NCBI GenBank assembly: GCA_946480015.1
Contig: CAMLIL010000012.1
Coordinates: forward strand, 1 to 64,000
Reading direction: 5' to 3'
Source: an uncultured Oxalobacteraceae bacterium
GTDB taxonomy: Bacteria; Pseudomonadota; Gammaproteobacteria; Burkholderiales; Burkholderiaceae
DNA length: 64,000 nt
In this document: in pieces, positions 1 to 7,732 of the stretch
Layout: each line of letters starts with the position of its first letter
Position numbering within the stretch: the first letter of the stretch is position 1
Program-made: the position numbers and the translations under genes
The notes under the pieces: generated by a model
Told to the model about the DNA's origin: nothing
The model's input: only the letters and a program-made list of their open reading frames with translations
Databases searched by the model: none

Positions 1-2
1 CG

Positions 3-185
3 CAGGAGATGGAAGTTCTGCACCACCTGGCCAAGAGGGGCAATATGGACGACATCGTGTCGCGTGCGGATTATCTGGCCGGACTCGACGCGCGCTATGG
101 TCCCTTTGCCTGCCAATTGAGCATGCTGGCCAAGAAATTCCAGTCAAGAGCGATCCTGGTTTTGGTGGAACAGCACCTGCAGTAA
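3..185 (+). CDS. C-terminal fragment of a large hybrid sensor kinase
   Basis: The open frame enters from the left edge and stops at TAA 183-185, giving about 60 residues. The tail (EMEVLHHLAKRGNM ... DARYGPFACQLSMLA ... AILVLVEQHLQ) aligns almost residue for residue with the last 65 residues of the hybrid histidine kinase at the right end of the window (EMEVLYLLARLGNM ... DERYRPFADRLMALA). In that protein this helical tail follows a receiver domain, so the left fragment is most likely the end of a paralogous kinase. Domains upstream are outside the window. It converges on the YopJ-like gene with a 27-bp gap. Confidence 0.7.
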   Translation, partial: QEMEVLHHLAKRGNMDDIVSRADYLAGLDARYGPFACQLSMLAKKFQSRAILVLVEQHLQ

Positions 186-212
186 AGATGCGAGCCGGAT
201 ATCCTGGCCAGG

Positions 213-1307
213 TTAGCCCGTTCGCCTCTTCGCCCGTGCGATTTCCTGTAGACGAAAGCCTTCAATGGACGAGCTGTAGGTGAACTTGCCATTATTGTCC
301 CTGCGCGTTACCACAAAGGCCTCGACCCGCTGCGTCAGTGATTCCGGCTGCTCATGGCGCATGCTGTTCACCCGGGACGTCGCGGGCAACTCGCCAGGGG
401 CGCAATTCTGGGCGGCGAGGGCCGATACTTTTTCTGCAACCGCGAGGGAAGATGTGTGCTTGAAGAAATCCGGTGGTAACACCAAAGGGCCTGCGGCGAA
501 GGCGATGGTCTCCAAATATCCCTTCACCTTCTGCTCGCTACGCTCCTTGATGATGTCCTCACTGAGCGCGAAATGTTGCTCGAAGCTAATATCGGGGCGT
601 AGCGTTCCCGTTTCCGCAAGGTTCCGATGCAGGTCGTCGAACACGGCGGCGTTTTTCAAGGCCTTGAGCGCGAAGTTCAGGCAGTACATGACACAGTCAT
701 TCGGGGATTTTTGTGCCCCGACCTCCACGAGCGCGAGGCGGGAGGTGTCGATTCCTCGACGCCCCATCGCGGTCAGCAATTGCCGCTGCGGTTTGAAGGT
801 GTTTTTGTTCAAGGTGGAGGCTTCAAGGACAATGAACGTTGGATGCTGTCCGGCGAGTTTTTGTACATCGACCGTTGCATGGTGAGTTATCAGATTGCCC
901 CCATTCGCCAAGCACACGATGGCGCGGGAAGATCCTTCGGGCACCCGTGGCAGACTGTCCAGGAAGTCGAGGGGGTTCGAATAGTGGCGCAGCTTCAGTC
1001 CCGGATGGCGCGAATTTTCCACGGCTACGAGCGCAGGCAAGTTCTCCATGTCAAGCCTCGTCATCTCCGCTTTAGGTTGCAGCTTTTTTTTGACGAGGCG
1101 TGTCGCGTCCGCCGCGTAGGCATCCAGTGCCGGATGGGAGGACCGCCCGAGTGCCCGCAACTGCGCGAGCTTCGCGTTCAGCCGGGGAGGAACGCCTTTT
1201 CGGTTGTGCGCCGGCGTGGTTTGCTGTTCCGGTTTGGGCCGCTCTGGTTTTTGTTCAAAGCTGGGTTGTGCAGCAGCCATGCCTGCCCTGGATATACATA
1301 GACCCAT
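213..1307 (-). CDS. YopJ-family (C55) Ser/Thr acetyltransferase, predicted type III effector
   Basis: YopJ-family effectors are injected by type III secretion and acetylate Ser/Thr/Lys of host proteins with a Cys-protease-like triad. All three triad positions are visible. Numbered from the Met at 1307 they are His142 (HHATVD, His five residues before the Asp as in the family), Glu162 (FIVLEAS) and Cys205 (SPNDCVMYC). A family-typical FFKHT motif follows near residue 282, and an Arg-rich C terminus ends the protein. The start is placed at 1307, not at the upstream ATG at 1322, for two reasons. GGAG lies 9 bases before it, and it exposes MGLCIS, an MGxC N-myristoylation/acylation signal as in plant-pathogen homologues (XopJ/HopZ type). 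There is no Sec signal; residues 10-60 are Pro/Gln/Lys-rich and disordered-looking, typical of a T3SS signal. An hrp box lies 50 bp upstream. No secretion genes are present in the window. Confidence 0.82.
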   Translation of the reverse strand: MGLCISRAGMAAAQPSFEQKPERPKPEQQTTPAHNRKGVPPRLNAKLAQLRALGRSSHPALDAYAADATRLVKKKLQPKAEMTRLDMENLPALVAVENSRHPGLKLRHYSNPLDFLDSLPRVPEGSSRAIVCLANGGNLITHHATVDVQKLAGQHPTFIVLEASTLNKNTFKPQRQLLTAMGRRGIDTSRLALVEVGAQKSPNDCVMYCLNFALKALKNAAVFDDLHRNLAETGTLRPDISFEQHFALSEDIIKERSEQKVKGYLETIAFAAGPLVLPPDFFKHTSSLAVAEKVSALAAQNCAPGELPATSRVNSMRHEQPESLTQRVEAFVVTRRDNNGKFTYSSSIEGFRLQEIARAKRRTG

Positions 1308-1356
1308 TTGGCAATTCTCCATTCGAGGGACGCACTCGGCATGAGGTATCCCCGGT

Positions 1357-1385
1357 TGAGTGGTTCTGCAGGGGAGGTGAGTTCC
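1357..1385 (-). promoter_or_regulatory. hrp box (HrpL-type ECF sigma promoter) for the YopJ-like gene
   Basis: Read on the minus strand the site is GGAACT-N16-CCACTCA. The HrpL-dependent consensus is GGAACC-N15/16-CCACNNA, so 12 of the 13 elements match or are allowed, with correct spacing. It ends 50 bp before the chosen start codon, the usual distance. It implies a HrpL-type sigma factor and Hrp-type T3SS elsewhere in the genome. Confidence 0.72.
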
Positions 1386-1446
1386 AGTGATTCGAGCGGC
1401 CGAACGGAATTTGGCTTCTTCAGGGCTTAATGATTTCGCGAATCGC

Positions 1447-1917
1447 TTAATCGCGGCGCCCGCGGTAACTCTGCGGGGCCAGTGGATCTTTCGGCGCGAG
1501 CGCCTGGAGGCGTTTGTACAGAACGCGGGTTTCCAGCAGGTTCCAGACCCGCAGCATCGCTTCCAGCGTATCGAAGGGTTTGGTCAGGAAATCTTTCGCC
1601 CCCAGCGACAGAGCGCGCCGCTTGGCTTCGGCCGTGGCGTCGGCGGTAATCACCAGGACCGGCCGGAAATCATAGGGATCGCCACGGCGCTTGAGCTGTT
1701 CCAGCACGGCATAACCATCGAGCTCGGGCATCATCAGGTCCAATACGATCAGATCCGGGTCGAAGGCGTTGTACAGCCCCAGCGCGGTCCTGGCGTCGGT
1801 GGTGCCCACCACCTGGGTCAGCCCTTCGCCGATGAACAGGTCTTCCAGCAGGCGCAGGTTGGCCGGCTGGTCGTCGATGATCAGGACGCGCGAGGCCAGT
1901 ACTTCTTCTTCCATCAT
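1447..1917 (-). CDS. Single-domain response regulator (CheY-like with C-terminal helix)
   Basis: A 156-residue receiver domain with intact acidic pocket (IIDD 13-16), phosphoacceptor Asp60 (IVLDLMMP), Thr91 (VITADAT) and Lys113 (LTKPF). About 35 residues follow the receiver and contain no DNA-binding or enzymatic output domain. The start ATG at 1917 overlaps the TGA of the kinase gene (ATGA), so the two are translationally coupled; a longer upstream frame is just antisense of the kinase end. It is the last gene of a LuxR-kinase-receiver operon and the likely phosphoacceptor for that kinase, perhaps relaying to the LuxR protein or another partner. Confidence 0.85.
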   Translation of the reverse strand: MMEEEVLASRVLIIDDQPANLRLLEDLFIGEGLTQVVGTTDARTALGLYNAFDPDLIVLDLMMPELDGYAVLEQLKRRGDPYDFRPVLVITADATAEAKRRALSLGAKDFLTKPFDTLEAMLRVWNLLETRVLYKRLQALAPKDPLAPQSYRGRRD

Positions 1918-3776
1918 GTCGATTGCTCCATCAAGTCCAGTAAGGCGAAGAAATCGGGCACCTTGAGCGGCTTGGCCAGATGCCGGCAGCTTGCCGTGGC
2001 AGGCCCCACGGGCGCGCCGAGCAGTACCGCATTCCCCGCGGCCGGCGCGTTGGCCTCGGCCAGCGGGGCGCCGAGCAGGAGCAGGTGTGGCTGCAGCTGC
2101 CGTGCCAGCGCCAAGCCGTGATCGATGTCGTCGGCGAGCGTCAATTGCCAATGCGGGCGCCTCTGCAGCAGCGTGCTGACCAATAAGCGGGTGGGGACGT
2201 CGTCATCGATGCACAGGACGTGATGGGTGACCGGGACCCGTGCATGGGGTGCAGGCGCCTCGTCGACGGCGGGCAATGCGGTGTTCGGCAGCGCCGCTTC
2301 CAGCGAGGCCGGCAAGGTGAGTGTGAAGCGGCTGCCGCCGCCGGTTCGCTCGCAATGGCCGATGTCGCCCTGCATCGCCTGCATCAATGCTTTGGAGACG
2401 GCCAGGCCGAGGCCGGCGCCCTCCGTCTTGCCGCGTTCGGCGCCGAGCCGGTCGAATGGAGCAAACAGGCGGTGCCGATGCGACGGCGCAATTCCGGGGC
2501 CGGCATCGTCGATGTCGATGCAGACCATGCCGTCAGCGCAGCGCCAGCTGATGTCGACCCTGCTGTCGGACGCGCTGTATTTGAGCGCGTTCGACAGTAC
2601 ATTGAGCATCACTTGCAGCAAACGCTGCCGATCCGCGATGACCGTGCTGGCGGGCGCCGCGGCATCGAGGCGCAGGTCGACTGCGCGCTGGCGGGCCAGC
2701 GGCCGCATCATCGCCAGCGCTTCTGCCGCCAGCGGCGCGAGCGCGACCGGAGCGCATTCCAGCGTCAGCTTGCCTGCCTCGATGCTGCCGATGTCGAGCA
2801 CTTCATTGATCAGGGAGAGCAAATGCTGGCCGGCGATACGTATCTGCGCCGCATGGTCGCGGTTGCGCGGTTCGCGACAATCGGCCTCGAGCAGTTGCGC
2901 ATAGCCGAGGATGGCGTTGAGCGGGGTGCGCAGCTCGTGGCTGGTGCGTGCAAGGAATTCGGTCTTGGCAAGGCTGGCCGTCTGTGCCGCCGACGCACGA
3001 CCCGCCAGCAGCAGGCTGGCCTGGTGCAGGCGTTCGGCCAGTTGGCCCAGTTCGTCGGTATTGTCGGGCGCCGGCAGGAGCGGCTGGTCGCGGGTCAGGC
3101 GTTCGGCATTCTCCGCCGTCAGGCGCACCCGCCGCACCAGCCCGATGGTAAACATCAGCGTGGCCAGCGCCCCGGCCACGCTGGCCGGAATGATGGCGAT
3201 CGTGGTCCATAGATTCCAGTTGGTGGCCTGTTGCAGCTCCGCAGTGCGCTCGGCCACCAGTACCGCTTCGCGCCGCGTCATGGCGCCGATTTCGGCGCGC
3301 AGCCGATCGAGGATGCGCTTACTGCTTAACAGGTGATCCTGCAGCTCGGCGGTGCTGGCGTTGCGCTGGCCGCGCAGCTGGTCCAGGCTGGCCAGCTTGT
3401 CTTGCACCAGCGGCAGCACGCGCAGCAGGCGCTCGCGCTGTTCGGGGTCGCGCACATTGGCACGCAGCTTGGCCAGGGTGACGGGCAACTGTTCGCCGGC
3501 GGCGCGATAGGGGGTCAGAAAATCGTCACGCCCGGTCAGCAGATAACCGCGCACGCCGGTGGCGGCCTCGGCGAGGAGCGTATGCAGGCGTTCGATTTCA
3601 CTTTGGACCTGCATGGTACGCAGCATGTCGGCGGTGGCGGCGGCGGTGTAGCGTTCCAGCCGGTAGCTGGTGATCGCGGAGGCCAGCAGCAGGAGCGTCG
3701 AGGCGGCGATGACCAGGCCGCCTTTCAGTGCCAGCGGCCAGTGGCGCGGATGCCGCGGGCGTATCCGGGCGATCAT
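1914..3776 (-). CDS. CHASE3-domain hybrid histidine kinase with degenerate receiver
   Basis: The 620-residue kinase has a first membrane helix at about 18-38, a CHASE3-type periplasmic helical sensor at 45-185 (GVRGYLLTGRDDFL signature), a second helix at 190-214 and a HAMP-like linker. Then come HisKA with His280 (RTSHELRTPL) and HATPase with N box (LSNALKY, Asn396), DDAGPGIA and GAGLGL. The C terminus, 517-620, folds like a receiver: it keeps the acidic pair (IDDD 523-526) and the Lys (AKP, 602). The phosphoacceptor position is LLLLGAP, Gly569 instead of Asp, so this domain cannot be phosphorylated there. It overlaps the LuxR gene upstream and the receiver gene downstream by 4 bp each. Confidence 0.9.
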   Translation of the reverse strand: MIARIRPRHPRHWPLALKGGLVIAASTLLLLASAITSYRLERYTAAATADMLRTMQVQSEIERLHTLLAEAATGVRGYLLTGRDDFLTPYRAAGEQLPVTLAKLRANVRDPEQRERLLRVLPLVQDKLASLDQLRGQRNASTAELQDHLLSSKRILDRLRAEIGAMTRREAVLVAERTAELQQATNWNLWTTIAIIPASVAGALATLMFTIGLVRRVRLTAENAERLTRDQPLLPAPDNTDELGQLAERLHQASLLLAGRASAAQTASLAKTEFLARTSHELRTPLNAILGYAQLLEADCREPRNRDHAAQIRIAGQHLLSLINEVLDIGSIEAGKLTLECAPVALAPLAAEALAMMRPLARQRAVDLRLDAAAPASTVIADRQRLLQVMLNVLSNALKYSASDSRVDISWRCADGMVCIDIDDAGPGIAPSHRHRLFAPFDRLGAERGKTEGAGLGLAVSKALMQAMQGDIGHCERTGGGSRFTLTLPASLEAALPNTALPAVDEAPAPHARVPVTHHVLCIDDDVPTRLLVSTLLQRRPHWQLTLADDIDHGLALARQLQPHLLLLGAPLAEANAPAAGNAVLLGAPVGPATASCRHLAKPLKVPDFFALLDLMEQST

Positions 3777-4558
3777 GCGCCGAACCCGAAATCGGCCGCC
3801 CGCACGGCGGCCTGGGTGCGGTCGCCCAGGTCCAGCTTGTGCAGAATGCGTTCGACGTGCACTTTGACCGTGCCGGTGGCAATTCCCAGCTGTTGTCCCA
3901 TCGCGGCATTCGTCATACCGCTAGGCAGTAGCGCAAACACTTGCAGTTCGCGCGGCGTCAGCAGATTGCGCAACGCCGCCAGATCCGGCTGCGCCGCCCG
4001 CGCCGCCGCCTGCGGCGACACCGCCAGCGCTGCCGCAAGCAAGGTGGCCAGGGCTTGCAAGGTGGCCAGGTCCTCCGCGTTGGGCGGTGGCGCCGCCGCG
4101 GGTCCCAGCAGCGCAAGAATGCCCCGGTTCTTGTCGTCGAAGCGCAGCGGGACCAGCACTTCCAGCCCGGCCTGCCGATCGCGCCCGATGCGCAGCGCAC
4201 TGACGACGTCTTGCCGCACCTGCACCGCTTGCTGGTTATGCTGCATCGCCGACAGCAGCGTGTGCGTGGGCGTGACCCGCGCGCCAGCCGGCGATACCGG
4301 CCCCTGGGCTGCGCGCACAAACAGTCCATCGCCTTGCGCCTGCAGCAGCACGCCGTCTTCGAGCGACAGGAATGACAGCGTTCTGGCCAGCACGGTTGAC
4401 AGCGCTGCGGGCCGGGCCCCGTCGCTGGCCAGCACGGCGGCGCCATCGATCAGCAGGCGCCACCGGGCCGCGCTGCTTTCGCCAAGGCGATAGCGGCCGC
4501 GGGTTACCCGCGCGCTGTCGGAAGAAACGGTAGGGGAGTCTGACGGGGTCGAATGCAT
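3773..4558 (-). CDS. LuxR-family transcriptional regulator with GAF-like sensor
   Basis: A 261-residue protein in two parts. Residues about 40-180 resemble a GAF-type small-molecule or partner sensor (VLLQAQGDGLFVRAAQG ... LEVLVPLRFDDKNRGILAL). The C-terminal 60 residues form a LuxR/FixJ helix-turn-helix (LTPRELQVFALL, then GIATGTVKVHVERILHKL). The start is chosen at ATG 4558. A GTG at 4594 would add 12 residues but overlaps a TATAAT-like hexamer. The stop overlaps the kinase start (ATGA), so it heads a three-gene operon and probably either reads out the kinase or sets operon expression. Confidence 0.82.
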   Translation of the reverse strand: MHSTPSDSPTVSSDSARVTRGRYRLGESSAARWRLLIDGAAVLASDGARPAALSTVLARTLSFLSLEDGVLLQAQGDGLFVRAAQGPVSPAGARVTPTHTLLSAMQHNQQAVQVRQDVVSALRIGRDRQAGLEVLVPLRFDDKNRGILALLGPAAAPPPNAEDLATLQALATLLAAALAVSPQAAARAAQPDLAALRNLLTPRELQVFALLPSGMTNAAMGQQLGIATGTVKVHVERILHKLDLGDRTQAAVRAADFGFGA

Positions 4559-4582
4559 GGGAGTGAACACGGTTGAGCGGCG

Positions 4583-4611
4583 ATTATATGCCACCCAGCA
4601 TAGGCCGTTGC
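4583..4611 (-). promoter_or_regulatory. Candidate promoter of the LuxR-kinase operon
   Basis: On the minus strand a perfect TATAAT (4583-4588) lies 25 bp before the chosen LuxR start. A -35 at 17-bp spacing would be GCAACG, a poor match, so an activator or another sigma factor may be needed. Confidence 0.3.
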
Positions 4612-4713
4612 CCCCGAATGGCAGATTTTTTGTCTCGACGGGCGCCGCATACTGTTGTTCATCGGCAGTAACTGCTAGTGCCGGTCCCTGTTATTCAACT
4701 AAAGGAAATCAAC

Positions 4714-5211
4714 GTGAAATCTCTGCTTCTTGTCGCTTCTTTGCTTGCCGCTTCCACTGTCTACGCCGCCACGGACTCGCCCGTGACCTACCATAATGTG
4801 GCGCCTGCACCCGCCACGGCGGGCGAGAAGGAAATTGCCGCACTGTTCGATCGCTGGAATGCGGCCCTGGCGACGGGGAAGACCAGCGAAGTCGTGAAGC
4901 TGTACGCGCACGACGGCATTTTGCAACCGACCGTGTCGAACAAGATCCGTGCGACCCCGGACGAGATCGGGAATTATTTCGATCACTTCCTGGCATTGAA
5001 ACCGCATGGCATCATCAACTATCGTCAGATCCGCCTCCTGAACGACAAGTCGGCCTTCGATAGCGGCGCCTATACCTTCGATATCGTCAAGAACGGCAAG
5101 CCGGCCAAAGTGCGGGCGCGCTACACGTATATCTATGAAAAAATCGACGGCGACTGGAAGATTGTGAATCACCACTCATCGGCGATGCCGGAGTTTTCCA
5201 AGGACGAATAA
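4714..5211 (+). CDS. Secreted SnoaL/DUF4440-like protein (SgcJ/EcaC family)
   Basis: A 165-residue protein with a Sec signal peptide (MKSLLLVASLLAASTVYA, cleavage before ATDSP) and a SnoaL/CaMKII-association fold: FDRWNAALATGKTSEVVKLY at the start of the domain, FDSGAYTFDI in the middle and DGDWKIVNHHSSAMP at the end. Family members are cone-shaped dimers that bind small hydrophobic ligands, and catalytic roles are rarely proven. The start is GTG 4714 because AAAGGA lies 7 bases upstream and it gives a complete signal peptide; the longer frame from 4678 lacks a ribosome site. Its last 43 bp overlap the 3-prime end of the convergent LysR gene. Confidence 0.8.
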   Translation: MKSLLLVASLLAASTVYAATDSPVTYHNVAPAPATAGEKEIAALFDRWNAALATGKTSEVVKLYAHDGILQPTVSNKIRATPDEIGNYFDHFLALKPHGIINYRQIRLLNDKSAFDSGAYTFDIVKNGKPAKVRARYTYIYEKIDGDWKIVNHHSSAMPEFSKDE

Positions 5212-6128
5212 GGTCCGATCGCTGTGGGCCGCGCAGACACCGCAAGCTGCTTCCACAGCGCGTCGAGCACCGGCTTGCGGCGTTCGATGGCGCGGAACAG
5301 ACGGATCTCCAGCCGCAGCGTCCACAGGTCGCCGCCGGCGCGTACCAGCCTGCCTTCGGCCAGTTCGCGCGCAATGCAGCTCTCCGGCAGCCAGGCCAGG
5401 CCGTGACCGGAGACGGTCATGGTTTTCAGCAGTTCCGCCAGGTCGCTTTCATAGCGGTTGAGGAGGCTGGCTGGCTGGCCCGCGCGCGCCTGGATGTGCT
5501 GCACCACCCGGCCAAAGAACGAGGTCGGCCCGTAGGCGAGATAGGGCAGGGGGTTCGCCTTGCCGCCGGGAAGGCTGAACGCGGGCGATCCGGCGCGGTT
5601 GGGCACGCACACCGGCATGACCGTCTCGTCGCCAAGATGCAGTACTTCGAAGCGCTGCGCATCGAGTTCGATGGGCAGGGCGGCATGGTGGTAGCACAGC
5701 AGCAGGTCGCAATTGCCCTCGATTAGCGAGAGGACGGAATCGTGCACATTGGCAGGCAGGATGCGTGCGCGCACGGGCCCGTGCAGCGCTTGCACGGAGT
5801 TCAGCCATTGCGGGAGGAAGTTGAGCGACAGGGCATGGCCGGCGGCCACGCGCAGCACCTGGTCGTTGCTATCCGCCACCCGCAGCACGGCACGGGCGTC
5901 GTTCAGCACGCGCATCGCCTCGCCGGCGGCGGCGCTGAACATCTTGCCGGCCGGCGTGAGCACCAGCGGATAGGTGCTGCGGTCCACCAGGTCCGCCCCT
6001 ACCCACGCCTCCAGCGCCTGGATGCGCCGGCTCAGCGCCGACTGCGTCACGCAGCGGTCTTCCGCCGAGCGCGAGAAGTTCCTGGTTTGAGCGAGGCTCA
6101 GGAAGTCGTCCAGCCATTTGATGTCCAT
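5169..6128 (-). CDS. LysR-type transcriptional regulator
   Basis: A 319-residue LysR protein: N-terminal winged helix (FLSLAQTRNFSRSAEDR, QSALSRRIQALEAWVG, LVDRSTYPLVLTPAG) followed by the two-lobed effector domain. ATG 6128 is the start because AGGA sits 7 bases upstream and the family motif begins there; the track frame from 6170 adds 14 unlikely residues. It is divergent from an Asp/Glu racemase gene, with a perfect 25-bp palindrome between them. It most likely autoregulates and controls the racemase, possibly with an amino acid as inducer. Confidence 0.9.
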   Translation of the reverse strand: MDIKWLDDFLSLAQTRNFSRSAEDRCVTQSALSRRIQALEAWVGADLVDRSTYPLVLTPAGKMFSAAAGEAMRVLNDARAVLRVADSNDQVLRVAAGHALSLNFLPQWLNSVQALHGPVRARILPANVHDSVLSLIEGNCDLLLCYHHAALPIELDAQRFEVLHLGDETVMPVCVPNRAGSPAFSLPGGKANPLPYLAYGPTSFFGRVVQHIQARAGQPASLLNRYESDLAELLKTMTVSGHGLAWLPESCIARELAEGRLVRAGGDLWTLRLEIRLFRAIERRKPVLDALWKQLAVSARPTAIGPYSSLENSGIADEW

Positions 6129-6176
6129 CGGCGTTTCCTTGGATGCTTTTAACCATTGTAAGCGAGTCAATAGCGC

Positions 6177-6201
6177 AAACTATGCACGCGACGCATAGTT
6201 T
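6177..6201. promoter_or_regulatory. LysR operator between lysR and racemase gene
   Basis: AAACTATGC-N7-GCATAGTTT is a perfect 9-bp inverted repeat. It contains the LysR-type T-N11-A core and lies 49 bp before the LysR start and 76 bp before the racemase start. Confidence 0.65.
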
Positions 6202-6276
6202 CAGTGTGAATACGAATAGTGGGTCGCAGTGCCGCCGCTATCGTTACGGTATTCGAGTTTCGATCCAGGACGCACC

Positions 6277-7050
6277 ATGAACACGCCGGTTTTCCCGAGC
6301 AGTACCCGCCATGCCTTCAAGCTGGGCATCGTCGGCGGCATCGGACCTGCCGCCACGGTGGACTTCATGAGCAAGATCATCCGCCACACGCACGCCCGCT
6401 GCGATCAGGAGCATCTGCGCCTGGTGGTGGAGCACAATCCGCAGATCCCCGACCGCACCGCCAACCTGCTGCAAGGCGGCGAGGATCCCACCGAGGCACT
6501 GTACGACGCCTGCAAACGCGTGGAAGCGAACGAGGCGACCCACATCGCCCTGCCGTGCAACACGGCGCATGCCTATATCGCGCGCATCCAGCCGCGCCTG
6601 TCCGTCCCCATCGTGAACATGCTGCACGAAACTGTCGCGCATATCGAGCGGCACTGGACTGGCCATCCCACCGTGGGTTTGCTGGCTACGTCCGGCACCA
6701 TCGCCAGCGGCGTGTATCACGAGGCCGCATCCGGCCGCGCGCTGGATCTGATCGTACCCGGCGCGCGCCACCAGCAGGACGTAATGGAGGCGGTCTACGG
6801 CGAACGCGGCGTGAAGGCCGGTTATGTGGACGGGCCGTGCAAGCAAGCGCTGCTGCGGGCACTGGCGCATCTGGCCGAGCGCGGCGCCACCATTGTCATA
6901 CTCGGCTGCACCGAGCTGCCGCTGATTCTGGACCAGCATCCGGCCTATCGGATCGGCACCCGCACGGTCGCCGTGCTGGATCCCACCGACGTGCTGGCGC
7001 GCTGCTGCGTCGCCATGGCGCGTGGCGAGCGCAAGGCCAAACGCAGTTAG
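6277..7050 (+). CDS. Aspartate/glutamate racemase family protein (YgeA-like)
   Basis: A 257-residue member of the cofactor-independent Asp/Glu/hydantoin racemase superfamily, which interconverts amino-acid enantiomers by a two-cysteine mechanism. Both catalytic cysteines are present: Cys94 in ALPCNTAH and Cys211 in ILGCTELPL. The N-terminal LGIVGGIGPAATVDF motif is also there. The ATG at 6277 has AGGA 6 bases upstream. Broad-specificity enzymes of this family (E. coli YgeA) act on several D/L amino acids, so the substrate cannot be assigned. Divergent from the LysR gene, its probable regulator, and convergent with nrtR at a 16-bp gap. Confidence 0.87.
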   Translation: MNTPVFPSSTRHAFKLGIVGGIGPAATVDFMSKIIRHTHARCDQEHLRLVVEHNPQIPDRTANLLQGGEDPTEALYDACKRVEANEATHIALPCNTAHAYIARIQPRLSVPIVNMLHETVAHIERHWTGHPTVGLLATSGTIASGVYHEAASGRALDLIVPGARHQQDVMEAVYGERGVKAGYVDGPCKQALLRALAHLAERGATIVILGCTELPLILDQHPAYRIGTRTVAVLDPTDVLARCCVAMARGERKAKRS

Positions 7051-7066
7051 GCCGGGCGGTGGCCGC

Positions 7067-7732
7067 TCAAAGGCCTCGCTCGATCAGCGTCAGCCGTTCG
7101 CGCAGTGCCGGTTTCAATCGATACAGTTGAGCCGGCCGGTGCGCTCCCGCCGATTCGAATTGTCCTGTGACCTCTTCCAGCATCGCCATCTCCGCCATTT
7201 TTCGGCGAAAGCTCACCTTGTTCAATGGCTCACCCATGAGGGCTTCATACACGCGTTGCAACTGGGGCAGGGTGAACGTTTCACCGGCCAGGTAGCACGG
7301 CAAGGAGGAATACTGGCTCTTGCTGCGCAGGCGGGCGACCGCCGTGTCGATGATGGCGCGGTGGTCGAAGGGCAGGCTGGCGGATTTGTCGACGCTCGTG
7401 AGCTTGATATCCGGATGTCCACCCCGCGCGATGACATCGAACGACACGAGCGCGTAGTAGGCGACGGAGATGGACCAGCCGCGCGGATCGCGCGCCGGCC
7501 CCGAAAACGTCGCGAGCTGTTCCAGGTAGGGAGCCTCGATCCCGGTTTTTTCCTTGAGTACCCGTAATGCCGCGTCCCGTGCATCGGCGTCTTCGGTGAC
7601 ATGGATAAAGCCGCCAGGCAGGGCGGCGACACCCTGGTAGGGTTCGCGCTCACGCTTGAGCAGGGCAACGTTGAGCTGCTCATCCTTGAGGGTGAGCAGG
7701 GCAACATCGACGGTGCAAATGACATCGTTCAT
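7067..7732 (-). CDS. nrtR: NrtR, Nudix-related repressor of NAD metabolism
   Basis: A 221-residue protein with an N-terminal Nudix fold (residues about 1-140) and a C-terminal winged helix (LNKVSFRRKMAEMAMLEEV). The Nudix signature is degenerate: after GGFIHVTE the RE pair is AL and the EE pair is EK, so hydrolase activity is probably lost, as expected for NrtR, which binds ADP-ribose as anti-repressor. It is divergent from a nicotinamidase / nicotinate phosphoribosyltransferase pair, the classic NrtR target set. ATG 7732 is chosen; a TTG at 7744 would add four residues. Confidence 0.85.
   Translation of the reverse strand: MNDVICTVDVALLTLKDEQLNVALLKREREPYQGVAALPGGFIHVTEDADARDAALRVLKEKTGIEAPYLEQLATFSGPARDPRGWSISVAYYALVSFDVIARGGHPDIKLTSVDKSASLPFDHRAIIDTAVARLRSKSQYSSLPCYLAGETFTLPQLQRVYEALMGEPLNKVSFRRKMAEMAMLEEVTGQFESAGAHRPAQLYRLKPALRERLTLIERGL

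Noticed and set aside
1447..2151. 234-residue version of the response regulator
   Set aside because: The first 78 residues are antisense-like, Arg/Ala-rich and lie inside the kinase 3-prime end; ATG 1917 overlapping the kinase stop is the better start.
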